Part shown: one piece after another, positions 25,479 through 33,635 of the stretch | Layout: the number at the start of each line of letters is the position of its first letter | Numbering within the stretch: the stretch's first letter is position 1 | Assembly (NCBI GenBank): GCA_002483135.1 | Contig: DLHI01000021.1 | Location: 242 to 64,241, forward strand | DNA from: Hyphomonadaceae bacterium UBA7672 | Lineage (GTDB): Bacteria; Pseudomonadota; Alphaproteobacteria; Caulobacterales; Hyphomonadaceae | DNA length: 64,000 nucleotides | Direction of reading: 5' to 3' | The notes under the pieces: model-generated | The model's database searches: none | What the model was told of the DNA's origin: nothing | The model's input: only the letters and a program-made list of their open reading frames with translations | Translations under genes and position numbers: made by a program

Positions 25479-27854
25479 ATGTCTTTCCCTGCCGTACATC
25501 CCGCGCTGGACCGCGCCCTTGCCGCGCGTGGCTATGTCGAGCCCACCTCCGTCCAGCTTGCCGTCATCGAGGCTGACCAGAGCCCGGATCGTCCGCACGC
25601 CGACATGCTGGTTTCGGCCCAGACTGGGTCGGGCAAGACGGTGGCGTTTGGCCTTGGCATGGCATCCACGCTTCTGAACGGCGCGGAGCGGTTCGAGCGC
25701 GCCGACAAGCCGATGGCCCTGGTGATCGCGCCGACGCGCGAACTGGCCATTCAGATCGTGCGCGAGTTCGAATGGCTTTACGCTGAAACCGGCGCGCGCA
25801 TCGTGCAGTGCGTTGGCGGCATGAGCGTGCGCGACGAACAGCGCCAGCTTGAGCGTGGCGCCCACATCGTTGTCGGGACGCCGGGCCGGCTGTGCGACCA
25901 CCTCGACAAGCAATACCTCGATCTCTCAGACCTGAAGGTCGCCGTGCTCGACGAAGCCGACGAGATGCTCGATCTCGGCTTCCGCGAGGAACTTGAGACG
26001 CTGCTGAAGGCCACGCCGGAGGCGCGCCGCACGATGCTGTTCTCGGCGACCATCGCGCGCGGCATCGCCATGCTGGCGAAGAACTACCAACGCGACGCCG
26101 TCCGCATCGACACCACCAGCGCAACCGAGCCGCACGGCGACATCGAATACCGCGCGATGCGCGTCTCCCCGGGCGATACCGAGCGCGCTGTCGTCAACGT
26201 GCTGCGCTATTTCGAAGCCGGCCGCGCCCTCGTGTTCTGCCACACGCGCGAAGCCGTGCGCCATCTCTACGCCAGCCTGCGCGAGCGTGGCTTCCACGCC
26301 GTGGGCCTGTCAGGCGAAATGGGCCAGCGCGAGCGCAACGATGCGCTGCAGGCGCTGCGCGATGGCCATGCAAAGGTCTGCGTCGCGACCGACGTCGCTG
26401 CCCGTGGCCTCGACCTGCCCGACCTCGGACTCGTCATCCACGCTGACATCCCGAGCAACAAGGCGACACTGCTTCACCGTTCGGGCCGCACGGGTCGCGC
26501 CGGCAAGAAGGGCGTCTCCGTCCTGCTGGTCACGCATTCAAAGCGCCGCCGCACGGAGCAAGTGTTCCAGTCAGCCAACATCGAAGCGATCTGGAGCGCC
26601 CCGCCGAGCGCCGACGACATTCGCGCGCAGGATCGCCAGCGCCTGCTCGAGCACCCCGCGTTGACCGCTGCCGTATCGAGTGACGACCAGCAGCTTGCGA
26701 AGCAACTCGCCGAGCGCGTCTCCGCTGAACAACTAGCTGGCGCACTGATCGGCCTTCTCCGGGCTGACCTGCCCGAGCCGGAAGATGTGGGCGACGATGT
26801 GCGCATGCGCGACACGCAATCCCGGGAGCCGCGCGAACGCGCCATGCCGCGCACGCGGGAAGAAAAAGGCTTTGCCTCCGATGGCGATGGCGTGTGGTTC
26901 CGCCTCAATGTCGGGCGTGAGCGCAAGGCCGATCCGAAGTGGATCCTGCCGCTGGTCTGCCGCGTTGGCGGCATTACACGCAACGAGATCGGCCCGATCC
27001 GCATCTTCGCGGACGAGACCAAATTCGAGATCGTGGGCCACGCCTCAGAGGCGTTCGCCAAGGCCGTGCGCGAAAATCCTGATGCGCAGGTGCAGATCGA
27101 GCCATCCTCGCCTCCAGGCCCGAAGGACATGACGCATCCTGCACGCGCACGCCGCGAAGACGGCGTCCGCGCCGACCGCGCGCCCAGAGAGAAGAGAGAT
27201 TTCGAAAAGCGTGATCTCGGCGACCGTCCGCCGCGCGAGAAGCGCGACTATGCCGACCGCAAGCCCGCCGCACGCGACGACGCCCGCGCCAATCGCTACA
27301 AGCAGCGAGACGAAGAACGCGCCGCCATGCCAGCCGATCGATCGTTCACCGCGCAAGCGCCGTCCGATGCGGGTCGCGCCCTGCCGCCCCACATCCACCC
27401 CAGCGGCCTCAACCGCAAGCAGCGCCGCGACGCCGCCCGCGCCGCTGGCGAACTCACGCCGATCGCACCGGACTCCGCGCCGTCTGAACCGCTCCGCACG
27501 GAAGCGCCAAAGCGCGCCTGGACGCCGGAAGCCGATGAACGACCAGTGCGCGCGCCGAGGCAATACGGCAATCGCGATAGCGGCGACCGGCCGGCTCGCG
27601 ACCACAAGGAAGGCTTCAAGCCTCGCGGTCCGAAGCCCGAAGGCGTCGCCCCCCGCGGCCCCAGCAAGGATGGCGACAAACCGTTCCGCAAGTTTGGCGA
27701 CAAGCCCTTCCGCGCTTCAGCCGACAAGCCTGCCGGCAAGTCGTTCAAGCCGCGCGGCGACAAGCCGTTCCGGGCTGAGAATCCTAACAAGCCCTTCCGC
27801 GCCGGCGGAAAACCGGGCGGCAAACCATTCCGCGGCAAACGCGACGCGCGCTAG
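25479..27854 (+). CDS. DEAD-box RNA helicase with DbpA-type domain and KPFR-rich tail
   Basis: The product is 791 aa. Helicase motifs in order are AQTGSGKT (I), PTRELA (Ia), VLDEADEMLDLGF (II), FSATIARG (III), RALVFCHTREA (IV), TDVAARGLDLPD (V) and HRSGRTGRAG (VI). After the helicase comes a DbpA-like RNA-binding domain (GVWFRLNVGRERKADPKWIL, GGITRNEIGPIRIF). The last ~230 residues are disordered and basic/acidic, with repeated K-P-F-R blocks near the end. An upstream ATG at 25395 would add 28 residues without conserved character. It is typical of cold-shock or ribosome-assembly helicases in this group. Confidence 0.9.
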   Translation: MSFPAVHPALDRALAARGYVEPTSVQLAVIEADQSPDRPHADMLVSAQTGSGKTVAFGLGMASTLLNGAERFERADKPMALVIAPTRELAIQIVREFEWLYAETGARIVQCVGGMSVRDEQRQLERGAHIVVGTPGRLCDHLDKQYLDLSDLKVAVLDEADEMLDLGFREELETLLKATPEARRTMLFSATIARGIAMLAKNYQRDAVRIDTTSATEPHGDIEYRAMRVSPGDTERAVVNVLRYFEAGRALVFCHTREAVRHLYASLRERGFHAVGLSGEMGQRERNDALQALRDGHAKVCVATDVAARGLDLPDLGLVIHADIPSNKATLLHRSGRTGRAGKKGVSVLLVTHSKRRRTEQVFQSANIEAIWSAPPSADDIRAQDRQRLLEHPALTAAVSSDDQQLAKQLAERVSAEQLAGALIGLLRADLPEPEDVGDDVRMRDTQSREPRERAMPRTREEKGFASDGDGVWFRLNVGRERKADPKWILPLVCRVGGITRNEIGPIRIFADETKFEIVGHASEAFAKAVRENPDAQVQIEPSSPPGPKDMTHPARARREDGVRADRAPREKRDFEKRDLGDRPPREKRDYADRKPAARDDARANRYKQRDEERAAMPADRSFTAQAPSDAGRALPPHIHPSGLNRKQRRDAARAAGELTPIAPDSAPSEPLRTEAPKRAWTPEADERPVRAPRQYGNRDSGDRPARDHKEGFKPRGPKPEGVAPRGPSKDGDKPFRKFGDKPFRASADKPAGKSFKPRGDKPFRAENPNKPFRAGGKPGGKPFRGKRDAR

Positions 27855-27855
27855 T

Positions 27856-27970
27856 TCTGGACCGCCGGGCCCCTGCCCGGCAGTCGCTGCGAAGCAGCGA
27901 GCACCAACATCGCGGCAGAGTCGCATCGCTCACGCGATGCGTTGCCGGGCGGGGGGCCCGGCGGTCCAGA
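27856..27970. repeat. Long inverted repeat after the helicase gene
   Basis: TCTGGACCGCCGGGCCCCTG (from 27857) pairs with the segment ending GGCCCGGCGGTCCAGA (27970), with a shorter palindrome (GTCGCTGCGAAGCAGCGA) inside. It belongs to the CCGCCGGG-type family of this window, and may end both convergent transcripts. Confidence 0.75.
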
Positions 27971-27973
27971 GAT

Positions 27974-28957
27974 TTAGCCAATACTCTCCGCCGCAATCTC
28001 GAAACTCCGCAGCCGCTTGCCGTGATCCCAGATCGAGCCCGTGACCATCAGTTCGTCTGCGCCGGTCTGCGCGATGAAATCCGCTATGCCCTGCTTCACC
28101 TTCGCGGGACCGCCGACGACCGAGCATGACAACGCCTGCAGGATGCCGTGCGCGACCATCGGATCGGGCGAGAAGGCGGGGTCGGGCTTGGGCATCTTTC
28201 CCGGGCGACCGAGCCGCAGATTCGCGAACGCTTGCTGGATAGAGGTGAACAACAGTTTCGCTTCGTCGTCGCTGTCAGCCGCAATCACGTTGAGTCCCAG
28301 CATGACATACGGCTCCTGCAGGCGTGGCGATGGCTTGAACCGTTCGCGATAGATCTGGATGGCGCCCATCATGTCACCGGGCGCGAAGTGCGAGGCGAAG
28401 GCATAGGGCAGCCCCAGATGCGCGGCCAGTTGCGCGCCGAACAGGGACGACCCCAGAATCCACACATCGACATCTGCACCGGCGCCGGGAACGGCCTGCA
28501 CCGTCTGCCCCGGCACGATAGGGTCGAACCAGCCGAGCAGTTCCTGCACATCCTGCGGAAACGAATCCGCGCCGCCCATGTAGCGGCGCAGGGCGCGCAT
28601 GGTGGCCTGGTCTGTTCCCGGCGCGCGACCGAGACCGAGGTCGATCCGTCCGGGATGAAGTTCGGCCAGCGTGCCGAACGCCTCCGCCACCATCAGCGGC
28701 GCGTGGTTGGGCAGCATGATGCCGCCGGCGCCTATCCTGATTTTCGACGTTCCCGCCGCCACATGCGCGATCAACACGGCCGTTGCCGCACTGGCGATGC
28801 CCGGCATGTTGTGATGCTCGGCCAGCCAGAACCGGTTGAAGCCCAGCTTTTCCGTATGCCGAGCCAGGTCGAGGCTGTTCTGCAGCGCCTCCCGCGTGGT
28901 GGAGCCTTCCACGACGGGCGCAAGATCGAGGACTGAGAGTTTTGTCATGGCCGACAT
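27974..28957 (-). CDS. LLM class flavin-dependent oxidoreductase
   Basis: The product is 327 aa and resembles bacterial luciferase-like monooxygenases: LSVLDLAPVVEGSTTREALQ at the N-terminus, HTEKLGFNRFWLAEHHNMPG, IRIGAGGIMLPNHAPLMVAE, and GRIDLGLGRAPGTDQATMRA. This short LLM group (YvbT-like) is usually FMN/F420-dependent with unknown substrate. Alternative start MTKLS at 28948 lies 9 nt inside. Its 5' ~170 bp are duplicated at 30590-30762. Confidence 0.9.
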   Translation of the reverse strand: MSAMTKLSVLDLAPVVEGSTTREALQNSLDLARHTEKLGFNRFWLAEHHNMPGIASAATAVLIAHVAAGTSKIRIGAGGIMLPNHAPLMVAEAFGTLAELHPGRIDLGLGRAPGTDQATMRALRRYMGGADSFPQDVQELLGWFDPIVPGQTVQAVPGAGADVDVWILGSSLFGAQLAAHLGLPYAFASHFAPGDMMGAIQIYRERFKPSPRLQEPYVMLGLNVIAADSDDEAKLLFTSIQQAFANLRLGRPGKMPKPDPAFSPDPMVAHGILQALSCSVVGGPAKVKQGIADFIAQTGADELMVTGSIWDHGKRLRSFEIAAESIG

Positions 28958-28967
28958 ATAGGCGCTG
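28795..28967. repeat. 173-bp direct repeat, left copy
   Basis: This segment covers the 5' end and upstream edge of the LLM oxidoreductase gene. It matches 30590-30762 over the whole length with only two differences noticed. The left copy is continuous with the full gene. Confidence 0.95.
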
Positions 28968-29100
28968 CGTCAGTAGTGTGCGCCCTGTAACAAGGATTTC
29001 AGGCTAAAATCCGTCAATTGAACGGCGCCAACGCCGCTGTGCTCGCCCCTGTTCATGGGCTGGAGCTACCCTATATTCTGCTGCAGAAAGGAGTCCTACC

Positions 29101-29142
29101 ATGGCCCAAACGACATCCGTTTCGGAGGGGTGGGGCGGCTAG
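29101..29142 (+). CDS. 13-aa mini-ORF ending SEGWGG
   Basis: ATG at 29101 is preceded by a near-perfect ribosome binding site (AAAGGAG, 29087-29093, 7-nt spacer). The frame encodes MAQTTSVSEGWGG and stops with TAG. A perfect 10-bp hairpin (29165-29194) follows 22 nt later. A second short ORF 140 bp on ends with the same six residues through different codons. This is evidence for a translated micro-peptide, leader or RiPP-like precursor. Too short for composition-based gene calling. Confidence 0.45.
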   Translation: MAQTTSVSEGWGG

Positions 29143-29164
29143 CTGAACGAAGGCCGTGAACCAG

Positions 29165-29196
29165 GAAAGCCGGCTGCCTAGGCGGCCGGCTTTCTT
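29165..29196 (+). terminator. Hairpin after the 13-aa mini-ORF
   Basis: GAAAGCCGGC (29165-29174) pairs perfectly with GCCGGCTTTC (29185-29194), followed by TT. A short T-run makes it a moderate rho-independent terminator, or an attenuator between the two mini-ORFs. Confidence 0.55.
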
Positions 29197-29281
29197 ATGG
29201 CCGTCAGGTGTTGTGCCTCGCAGCAAGGCCCGATAAGAGACGCTCTCGAATTCATTCGACGTTAACATCGGGGGAAGCATT

Positions 29282-29359
29282 ATGATTCGCCAACGTGGCA
29301 GCCGGAGACCCGCTGTGGTTTCGATTTACGAAGTTCGATCCGAAGGTTGGGGTGGCTAA
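29282..29359 (+). CDS. 25-aa mini-ORF ending SEGWGG
   Basis: ATG at 29282 follows GGGGGA at ~7 nt. The 25-residue product has a basic N-terminal half (MIRQRGSRRP), a short hydrophobic stretch (AVVSIYEVR) and the C-terminus SEGWGG before TAA. Its final codons differ from the first mini-ORF at wobble positions (TCC GAA GGT TGG GGT GGC versus TCG GAG GGG TGG GGC GGC), so the similarity is at the peptide level. Whether it is translated needs experiment. Confidence 0.45.
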   Translation: MIRQRGSRRPAVVSIYEVRSEGWGG

Positions 29360-29464
29360 CGCCCCCAACAATGTCCCCGAAGCCGGGGCAACCCTGCTTT
29401 GACTCTCACTTGCCGTTTGCCATAGCCTGTTTCAGGTAGGCGACGGGTGTGGGGGGGGATTGGG

Positions 29465-30214
29465 GTGTCCAAGAAATCCAAAAAGACGTGGCGGCGTGTC
29501 GGCAACACGCTTCTGATCGCCGTTGTTTCGATAACGCTGTGGAACATATTGTCGATCGGCAGTGCGGTAGCCTCGAACTTCACCGCTAATCACACAATTT
29601 ACGGCTCGGCCGCCACAGTATTTGAGGCTGTCGTCGTCGCGGTATCTGCGATCGTCGCCTATCGCGCGTACCGCGCCGCCATGGATACCGCCGCCAAACA
29701 GACGACCATCGAACGAGTGTTTCAAGAACACAACGACCGTGAAGTCGTCCGCAATCGTTCGATCTTTCGATCGCTAAAGACGTATACGGGCGGCACAACA
29801 AATGGCGCCGAGAGCGTCAACATGCTTTTGCATTTCGTCCACTCGAGCAGTCGAAATGCATTCATTGATAGCAAGATCGTTGAGTCAGGGGCCGACCCAA
29901 AATCCTTCGATCGCAAGAAGAACGCATCCCAGATTTCAGAGTGGCAAACGGAGTTCAACGACAACCAGTCGGCCATATTTGCCGTGCTCAATCGCTATGA
30001 AACTTTCGCGATTGGCATAGCGGAAGGAGCGATTGATGAAGCCCTGTACAAACGCTGGTGGCGATCTTCTCTAATCGGCGACTGGTATGCTGCACGTGAA
30101 GCAATTGAAAAAGTCAGAGAAACCGCTCCAAAGGTGTTCGTGGAATTCGAGCAGTTGGCTCGGCGTTGGGAAAACGAGAAACTTGAGGAATCCACGGAAG
30201 GCGGCCAAGGCTAG
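29465..30214 (+). CDS. Membrane-anchored hypothetical protein (DUF4760-like layout)
   Basis: The product is 249 aa from GTG 29465 (GTG 29447 also possible). Two N-terminal hydrophobic segments (TLLIAVVSITLWNILSIG and VFEAVVVAVSAIVAYRAYRA) lead into a soluble helical domain with AKQTTIERVFQEHNDREVVR, WQTEFNDNQSAIFAVLNRYE and YKRWWRSSLIGDWYAAREAI. The layout recalls DUF4760 proteins, but I am not certain. GC content is visibly lower than the neighbours, consistent with foreign DNA. It is the only full-length gene in the inserted segment. Confidence 0.7.
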   Translation: MSKKSKKTWRRVGNTLLIAVVSITLWNILSIGSAVASNFTANHTIYGSAATVFEAVVVAVSAIVAYRAYRAAMDTAAKQTTIERVFQEHNDREVVRNRSIFRSLKTYTGGTTNGAESVNMLLHFVHSSSRNAFIDSKIVESGADPKSFDRKKNASQISEWQTEFNDNQSAIFAVLNRYETFAIGIAEGAIDEALYKRWWRSSLIGDWYAAREAIEKVRETAPKVFVEFEQLARRWENEKLEESTEGGQG

Positions 30215-30589
30215 CGTATCGAACGCACCCTAAAGGGCATTGATGCCGCTGAGCAGTGGCGCGGATTTTTCGAACTGCAGTTGCGCTATGCCGACGCTCT
30301 CGGCGCTCGGGCCGCGATTCCGAAGGCCGACGCCATCGTCTGGCACACAAATCTCCACCGCCTGTTCGTCTATGGAAACCTGTCGAAGCAGACGTCCGCC
30401 CCCTTCCTCGCGCTGATCTTGAACGCCGCCGATCTGCCCTCTTCCGCCCGGCTCGATCGTCTTGTGAGCGCCTATGCCGATCATGTCTACGATCCCTGGC
30501 CTGCCGACCGCACCCGCTTTGGCCGTACTTCGCCGGCGAGGTTCCGACATCCGAAGGCGACGTGCGCATCCACTTCGTCAATCGCGTGC
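30215..30589 (+). pseudogene. Truncated, frameshifted relative of the gene at 30796
   Basis: Directly after the stop of the preceding gene the frame reads WRGFFELQLRYADALGARAA and on to HTNLHRLFVYGNL, with no start codon. Near 30510-30530 the reading must shift frame to continue as YFAGEVPTSEGDVRIHFVNR. That segment aligns with CFACEPPNAEGMIRIHFGNR in the intact protein at 30796. Homology ends exactly where the 173-bp repeat begins (30590). This is a 5'- and 3'-truncated pseudogene. Confidence 0.65.
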
Positions 30590-30752
30590 CGATGCCCGGC
30601 ATGTTGTGATGCTCGGCCAGCCAGAACCGGTTGAAGCCCAGCTTTTCCGTATGCCGCGCCAGGTCGAGGCTATTCTGCAGCGCCTCCCGCGTGGTGGAGC
30701 CTTCCACGACGGGCGCAAGATCGAGGACTGAGAGTTTTGTCATGGCCGACAT
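30590..30752 (-). pseudogene. Truncated second copy of the LLM oxidoreductase 5' end
   Basis: On the minus strand this repeats the first ~54 codons of the LLM gene (MSAMTKLSVLDLAPVVEG through AEHHNMPGI) and then runs into the broken gene at 30589. It has the same start and upstream bases as the functional copy, so it could still be transcribed but encodes no enzyme. Confidence 0.9.
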
Positions 30753-30762
30753 ATAGGCGCTG
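30590..30762. repeat. 173-bp direct repeat, right copy
   Basis: This is the right-hand copy of 28795-28967, offset 1,795 bp, with two substitutions noted (CGCGCC for CGAGCC and CTATTC for CTGTTC). It sits directly upstream of the intact gene at 30796, probably the original upstream neighbour of the LLM gene. Confidence 0.95.
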
Positions 30763-30795
30763 ACGGCGGATGCGCTAGGATGGGTTCGCTCAAGC

Positions 30796-31578
30796 GTGGG
30801 TGCAGAAACCGTGTCGGGACCGTCCACACCGCCGCCGGCCTACCTGTCGCCGGAATATGTCGATGTGCAGGTGCGCTTTGCGACGCGCGTGGCGGAGGTC
30901 TCCGGCCTGCCGCTGGCCGATACCCTGCTCCGCTACACCAATTTCTTCCGCCGCATGGGATTTGGCGTCCCCAGCCAGGACGCCCCGCCAGACGACTGGC
31001 GTGCGCTGGTCTCGGACATGGACGCCCGCACGCACGAGGACCGCGTCAGGCTGATGCACGACGCCCTGTTTGCGCGTGGCGATGGCGCTTCGGTGACGCT
31101 GCCCGGCCGCATCCAGTTCGGCTGCTTTGCCTGCGAGCCGCCGAATGCTGAGGGCATGATCCGCATCCATTTCGGCAATCGCGTCGAGAACACGGATGTC
31201 GGCCCGTTGCATTCATCGCGCATCGCAGAACGGCGCAAGGAACTGACGACCATGTTCGGCTGGCTGGCGCGGGAATATCGCGGCGCGCGGCGTGTCGATG
31301 GCGGTTCGTGGCTCTACAATATCGAAGCCTACCGTCGCCTGTTCCCGCCGGAGTTCTCAGCCTCACGCGCCTCGCGCGGTGGTCCGCCCTACCTGCACGG
31401 CCTGTCGACCTGGGGCCAGTTCGTGGACTTTCGCGCCCGCATCCGGCCCGACGCGCGCAACCAGTTCATTGCCGCCCTGCCATCGCTCGACATGGCCGCG
31501 CCCCACCGCGTGTTTCCCTACCAGGTGCTGTTCACCACCGCGCCCTTCGAGGCGTTCAGGCGGGAGTACGGCGTCTAG
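30796..31578 (+). CDS. Hypothetical protein, intact member of the family broken at 30215
   Basis: The product is 260 aa from a GTG start (30796). It contains AYLSPEYVDVQVRFATRVAE, LLRYTNFFRRMGFGVPS, FACEPPNAEGMIRIHFGNRV, SRIAERRKELTTMFGWLARE, GGSWLYNIEAYRRLFPPEF and LHGLSTWGQFVDFRARIRPD. No signal peptide or membrane segment. The mix of conserved Trp, Tyr and His suggests an enzyme or nucleic-acid-binding protein, but I recognise no family. Only ~30 bp separate it from the repeat. Confidence 0.7.
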   Translation: MGAETVSGPSTPPPAYLSPEYVDVQVRFATRVAEVSGLPLADTLLRYTNFFRRMGFGVPSQDAPPDDWRALVSDMDARTHEDRVRLMHDALFARGDGASVTLPGRIQFGCFACEPPNAEGMIRIHFGNRVENTDVGPLHSSRIAERRKELTTMFGWLAREYRGARRVDGGSWLYNIEAYRRLFPPEFSASRASRGGPPYLHGLSTWGQFVDFRARIRPDARNQFIAALPSLDMAAPHRVFPYQVLFTTAPFEAFRREYGV

Positions 31579-31706
31579 CGCATCGTCACGGTCCCGATCC
31601 GGGCGACAACGGCGTCCACTTGATCAAGCCCCTGCGCCTGCGCCCCGGCGAACAGAACGATCACCACGGGTGCAAAAAACGCAGCCAGTCCAATCCGCCA
31701 CCGCAT
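31575..31706 (-). CDS. Possible 43-aa secreted micro-protein
   Basis: On the minus strand GGGAGG lies at ideal distance before ATG 31706. The short product has a basic start (MRWRIG), a hydrophobic stretch (LAAFFAPVVIVLFAG) and AQAQGLDQVDAVVARIG after it. It resembles a signal or membrane peptide with a tiny mature part. Its stop overlaps the stop of the gene at 30796. It may be real or chance. Confidence 0.4.
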   Translation of the reverse strand: MRWRIGLAAFFAPVVIVLFAGAQAQGLDQVDAVVARIGTVTMR

Positions 31707-31785
31707 GCGACCCTCCCGTGGACATCAGCGTCCGTGTGGTAGGAGGGCGCGAGGCGGCTCCATGGATGCAACCGCGGAAAATAAA

Positions 31786-32310
<525 letters not shown>

Positions 32311-32763
32311 CAGCGTGTCCTTCCCATCTCTGTCTCGTCTCATACAACATGTCCGCTCGCGCCAATCGACTCGTCGCGCGGCGCCACGTCATCATTCTGC
32401 AACAAACTCAGGCACTTCGCATCAACCGGCAGAGTGTGGCGGAACTGCCTCTTTATGCTTCCGTTAATGCGGGCCTAGTTTACTACGAGGGAAGCTGATT
32501 CGGATGGCGCGCCGCTTGCAGCGCTCCGTTCGAGAAACGGGGAACGGGATTGAGTCGACCGCATTCGGTTGCATCATCCGCCTACCAAGCTGGACGCCTG
32601 CTGAGGCGACCTCCTCCACCACGCATCATGTCTCCACGGCTAGTTGCCGTCATATCTCGGTTACACCGCCGCGGCGCCTCTCTGGCTCGCGGCGTTTTTG
32701 TTTTCTGGCCTGCCCTTTCGACCACAACGCCTTCCTTTTCTGCCGCAATGAAGGAGTACCTCC
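32311..32763. other. 453-bp intergenic region with a terminator-like hairpin, no clear gene
   Basis: This region separates gamma-carbonic anhydrase (minus) and PhoH (plus). It has no well-supported ORF, though an open frame starts at 32504 and runs through the hairpin. A strong hairpin with a T-run at 32667-32699 implies transcription from within the region, so it may encode a small RNA or a leader of the PhoH gene. Confidence 0.4.
32667..32699 (+). terminator. Rho-independent terminator candidate upstream of phoH
   Basis: CGCCGCG (32667-32673) pairs with CGCGGCG (32688-32694), followed by TTTTT. No annotated gene ends before it on the plus strand. Confidence 0.65.
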
Positions 32764-33606
32764 ATGGGTAAACGTGCCGCTGTCCGTCGTGTCCGCGCCG
32801 AATTCCAGGGCCGTCGTGATCGGGATGCCGGAGGCGTTCAGCTCAGCGTCATAGAGGGAGGCTGGGATCCCGTTGCGGACGACGAGCGCTATCCCAGAAA
32901 GAAGAAACGCGGCGGCTATGCTGCGAGCGACCATCACCAGCAACAACAGGCGCAAACGCGCGAGCCCGCGCGCGAACAGGCCTACGTCAAGAATGTCATT
33001 CCCAAATCCGAGGGCCAGGCGCGCCTGATCGAGGCGATAGAGAATTCCAACCTCGTGCTCGCGCTCGGCCCCGCCGGCACGGGCAAGACCTATCTCGCCA
33101 TCGCCAAGGCGGTTGAAGCCCTGCGCGCCGGCAAGGTTGGCCGCATCGTTCTGTGCCGCCCCGCCGTTGATGCCGGCGAAAATATCGGCTTCCTGCCCGG
33201 CGACATGGAAGAGAAACTCGCGCCCTACCTGCGCCCGCTCTACGACGCGCTGCAGGATCGCATGTCGGCCAAGCAGGTGAAGGCGATGATCGCCGAGGGC
33301 CAGATCGAGATCGCCTCGGTCGGGTTCATGCGTGGTCGCACGCTCAACAACGCGTTCATTGTGGTGGACGAGGCGCAGAACTGCACCTACGTGCAACTGA
33401 AGATGATCCTCACGCGCCTCGGCTGGAATTCGAAGATGATCGTGACAGGCGATCCCGCCCAGTCCGATCTCCTGCCCGAACTCTCCGGTCTTGCCCCGAT
33501 CGCCGACAAGATCGAAGGCATGAAAGGCGACATCGGCGTCGTCCGCCTCGCCCAGGGCGACGTGGTCCGCCACCCACTCGTCGCAAAGATGCTGGACGTG
33601 TTGTAG
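32764..33606 (+). CDS. PhoH family ATPase
   Basis: The product is 280 aa. It carries the PhoH nucleotide-binding core: LALGPAGTGKTYLAIAKAVE (Walker A, GPAGTGKT), RIVLCRPAVDAGENIGFLPG, then FIVVDEAQNCT (Walker B) and SKMIVTGDPAQSDLL. The N-terminal ~75 residues are polar and basic (KKKRGGY, then a short QQQQ). An AAGGAG ribosome binding site sits 8 nt before ATG 32764. Members are linked to RNA metabolism in many bacteria. The gene stands alone. Confidence 0.92.
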   Translation: MGKRAAVRRVRAEFQGRRDRDAGGVQLSVIEGGWDPVADDERYPRKKKRGGYAASDHHQQQQAQTREPAREQAYVKNVIPKSEGQARLIEAIENSNLVLALGPAGTGKTYLAIAKAVEALRAGKVGRIVLCRPAVDAGENIGFLPGDMEEKLAPYLRPLYDALQDRMSAKQVKAMIAEGQIEIASVGFMRGRTLNNAFIVVDEAQNCTYVQLKMILTRLGWNSKMIVTGDPAQSDLLPELSGLAPIADKIEGMKGDIGVVRLAQGDVVRHPLVAKMLDVL

Positions 33607-33635
33607 GGCTCCAAATCTCGCAACCACCACTGCCG

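Noticed and set aside
26474..27130. Overlapping frames within the helicase gene
   Set aside because: Shadows of the helicase and DbpA-like coding sequence.
29447..29464. Third WGG-type peptide (reading MWGGIG at the upstream GTG)
   Set aside because: WGG here is internal to an open frame from poly-G, with no stop after it; likely chance.
32311..32763. Two-piece tmRNA or 6S RNA before phoH
   Set aside because: No alanine-acceptor ends, tag peptide or 6S-like bubble could be recognised.
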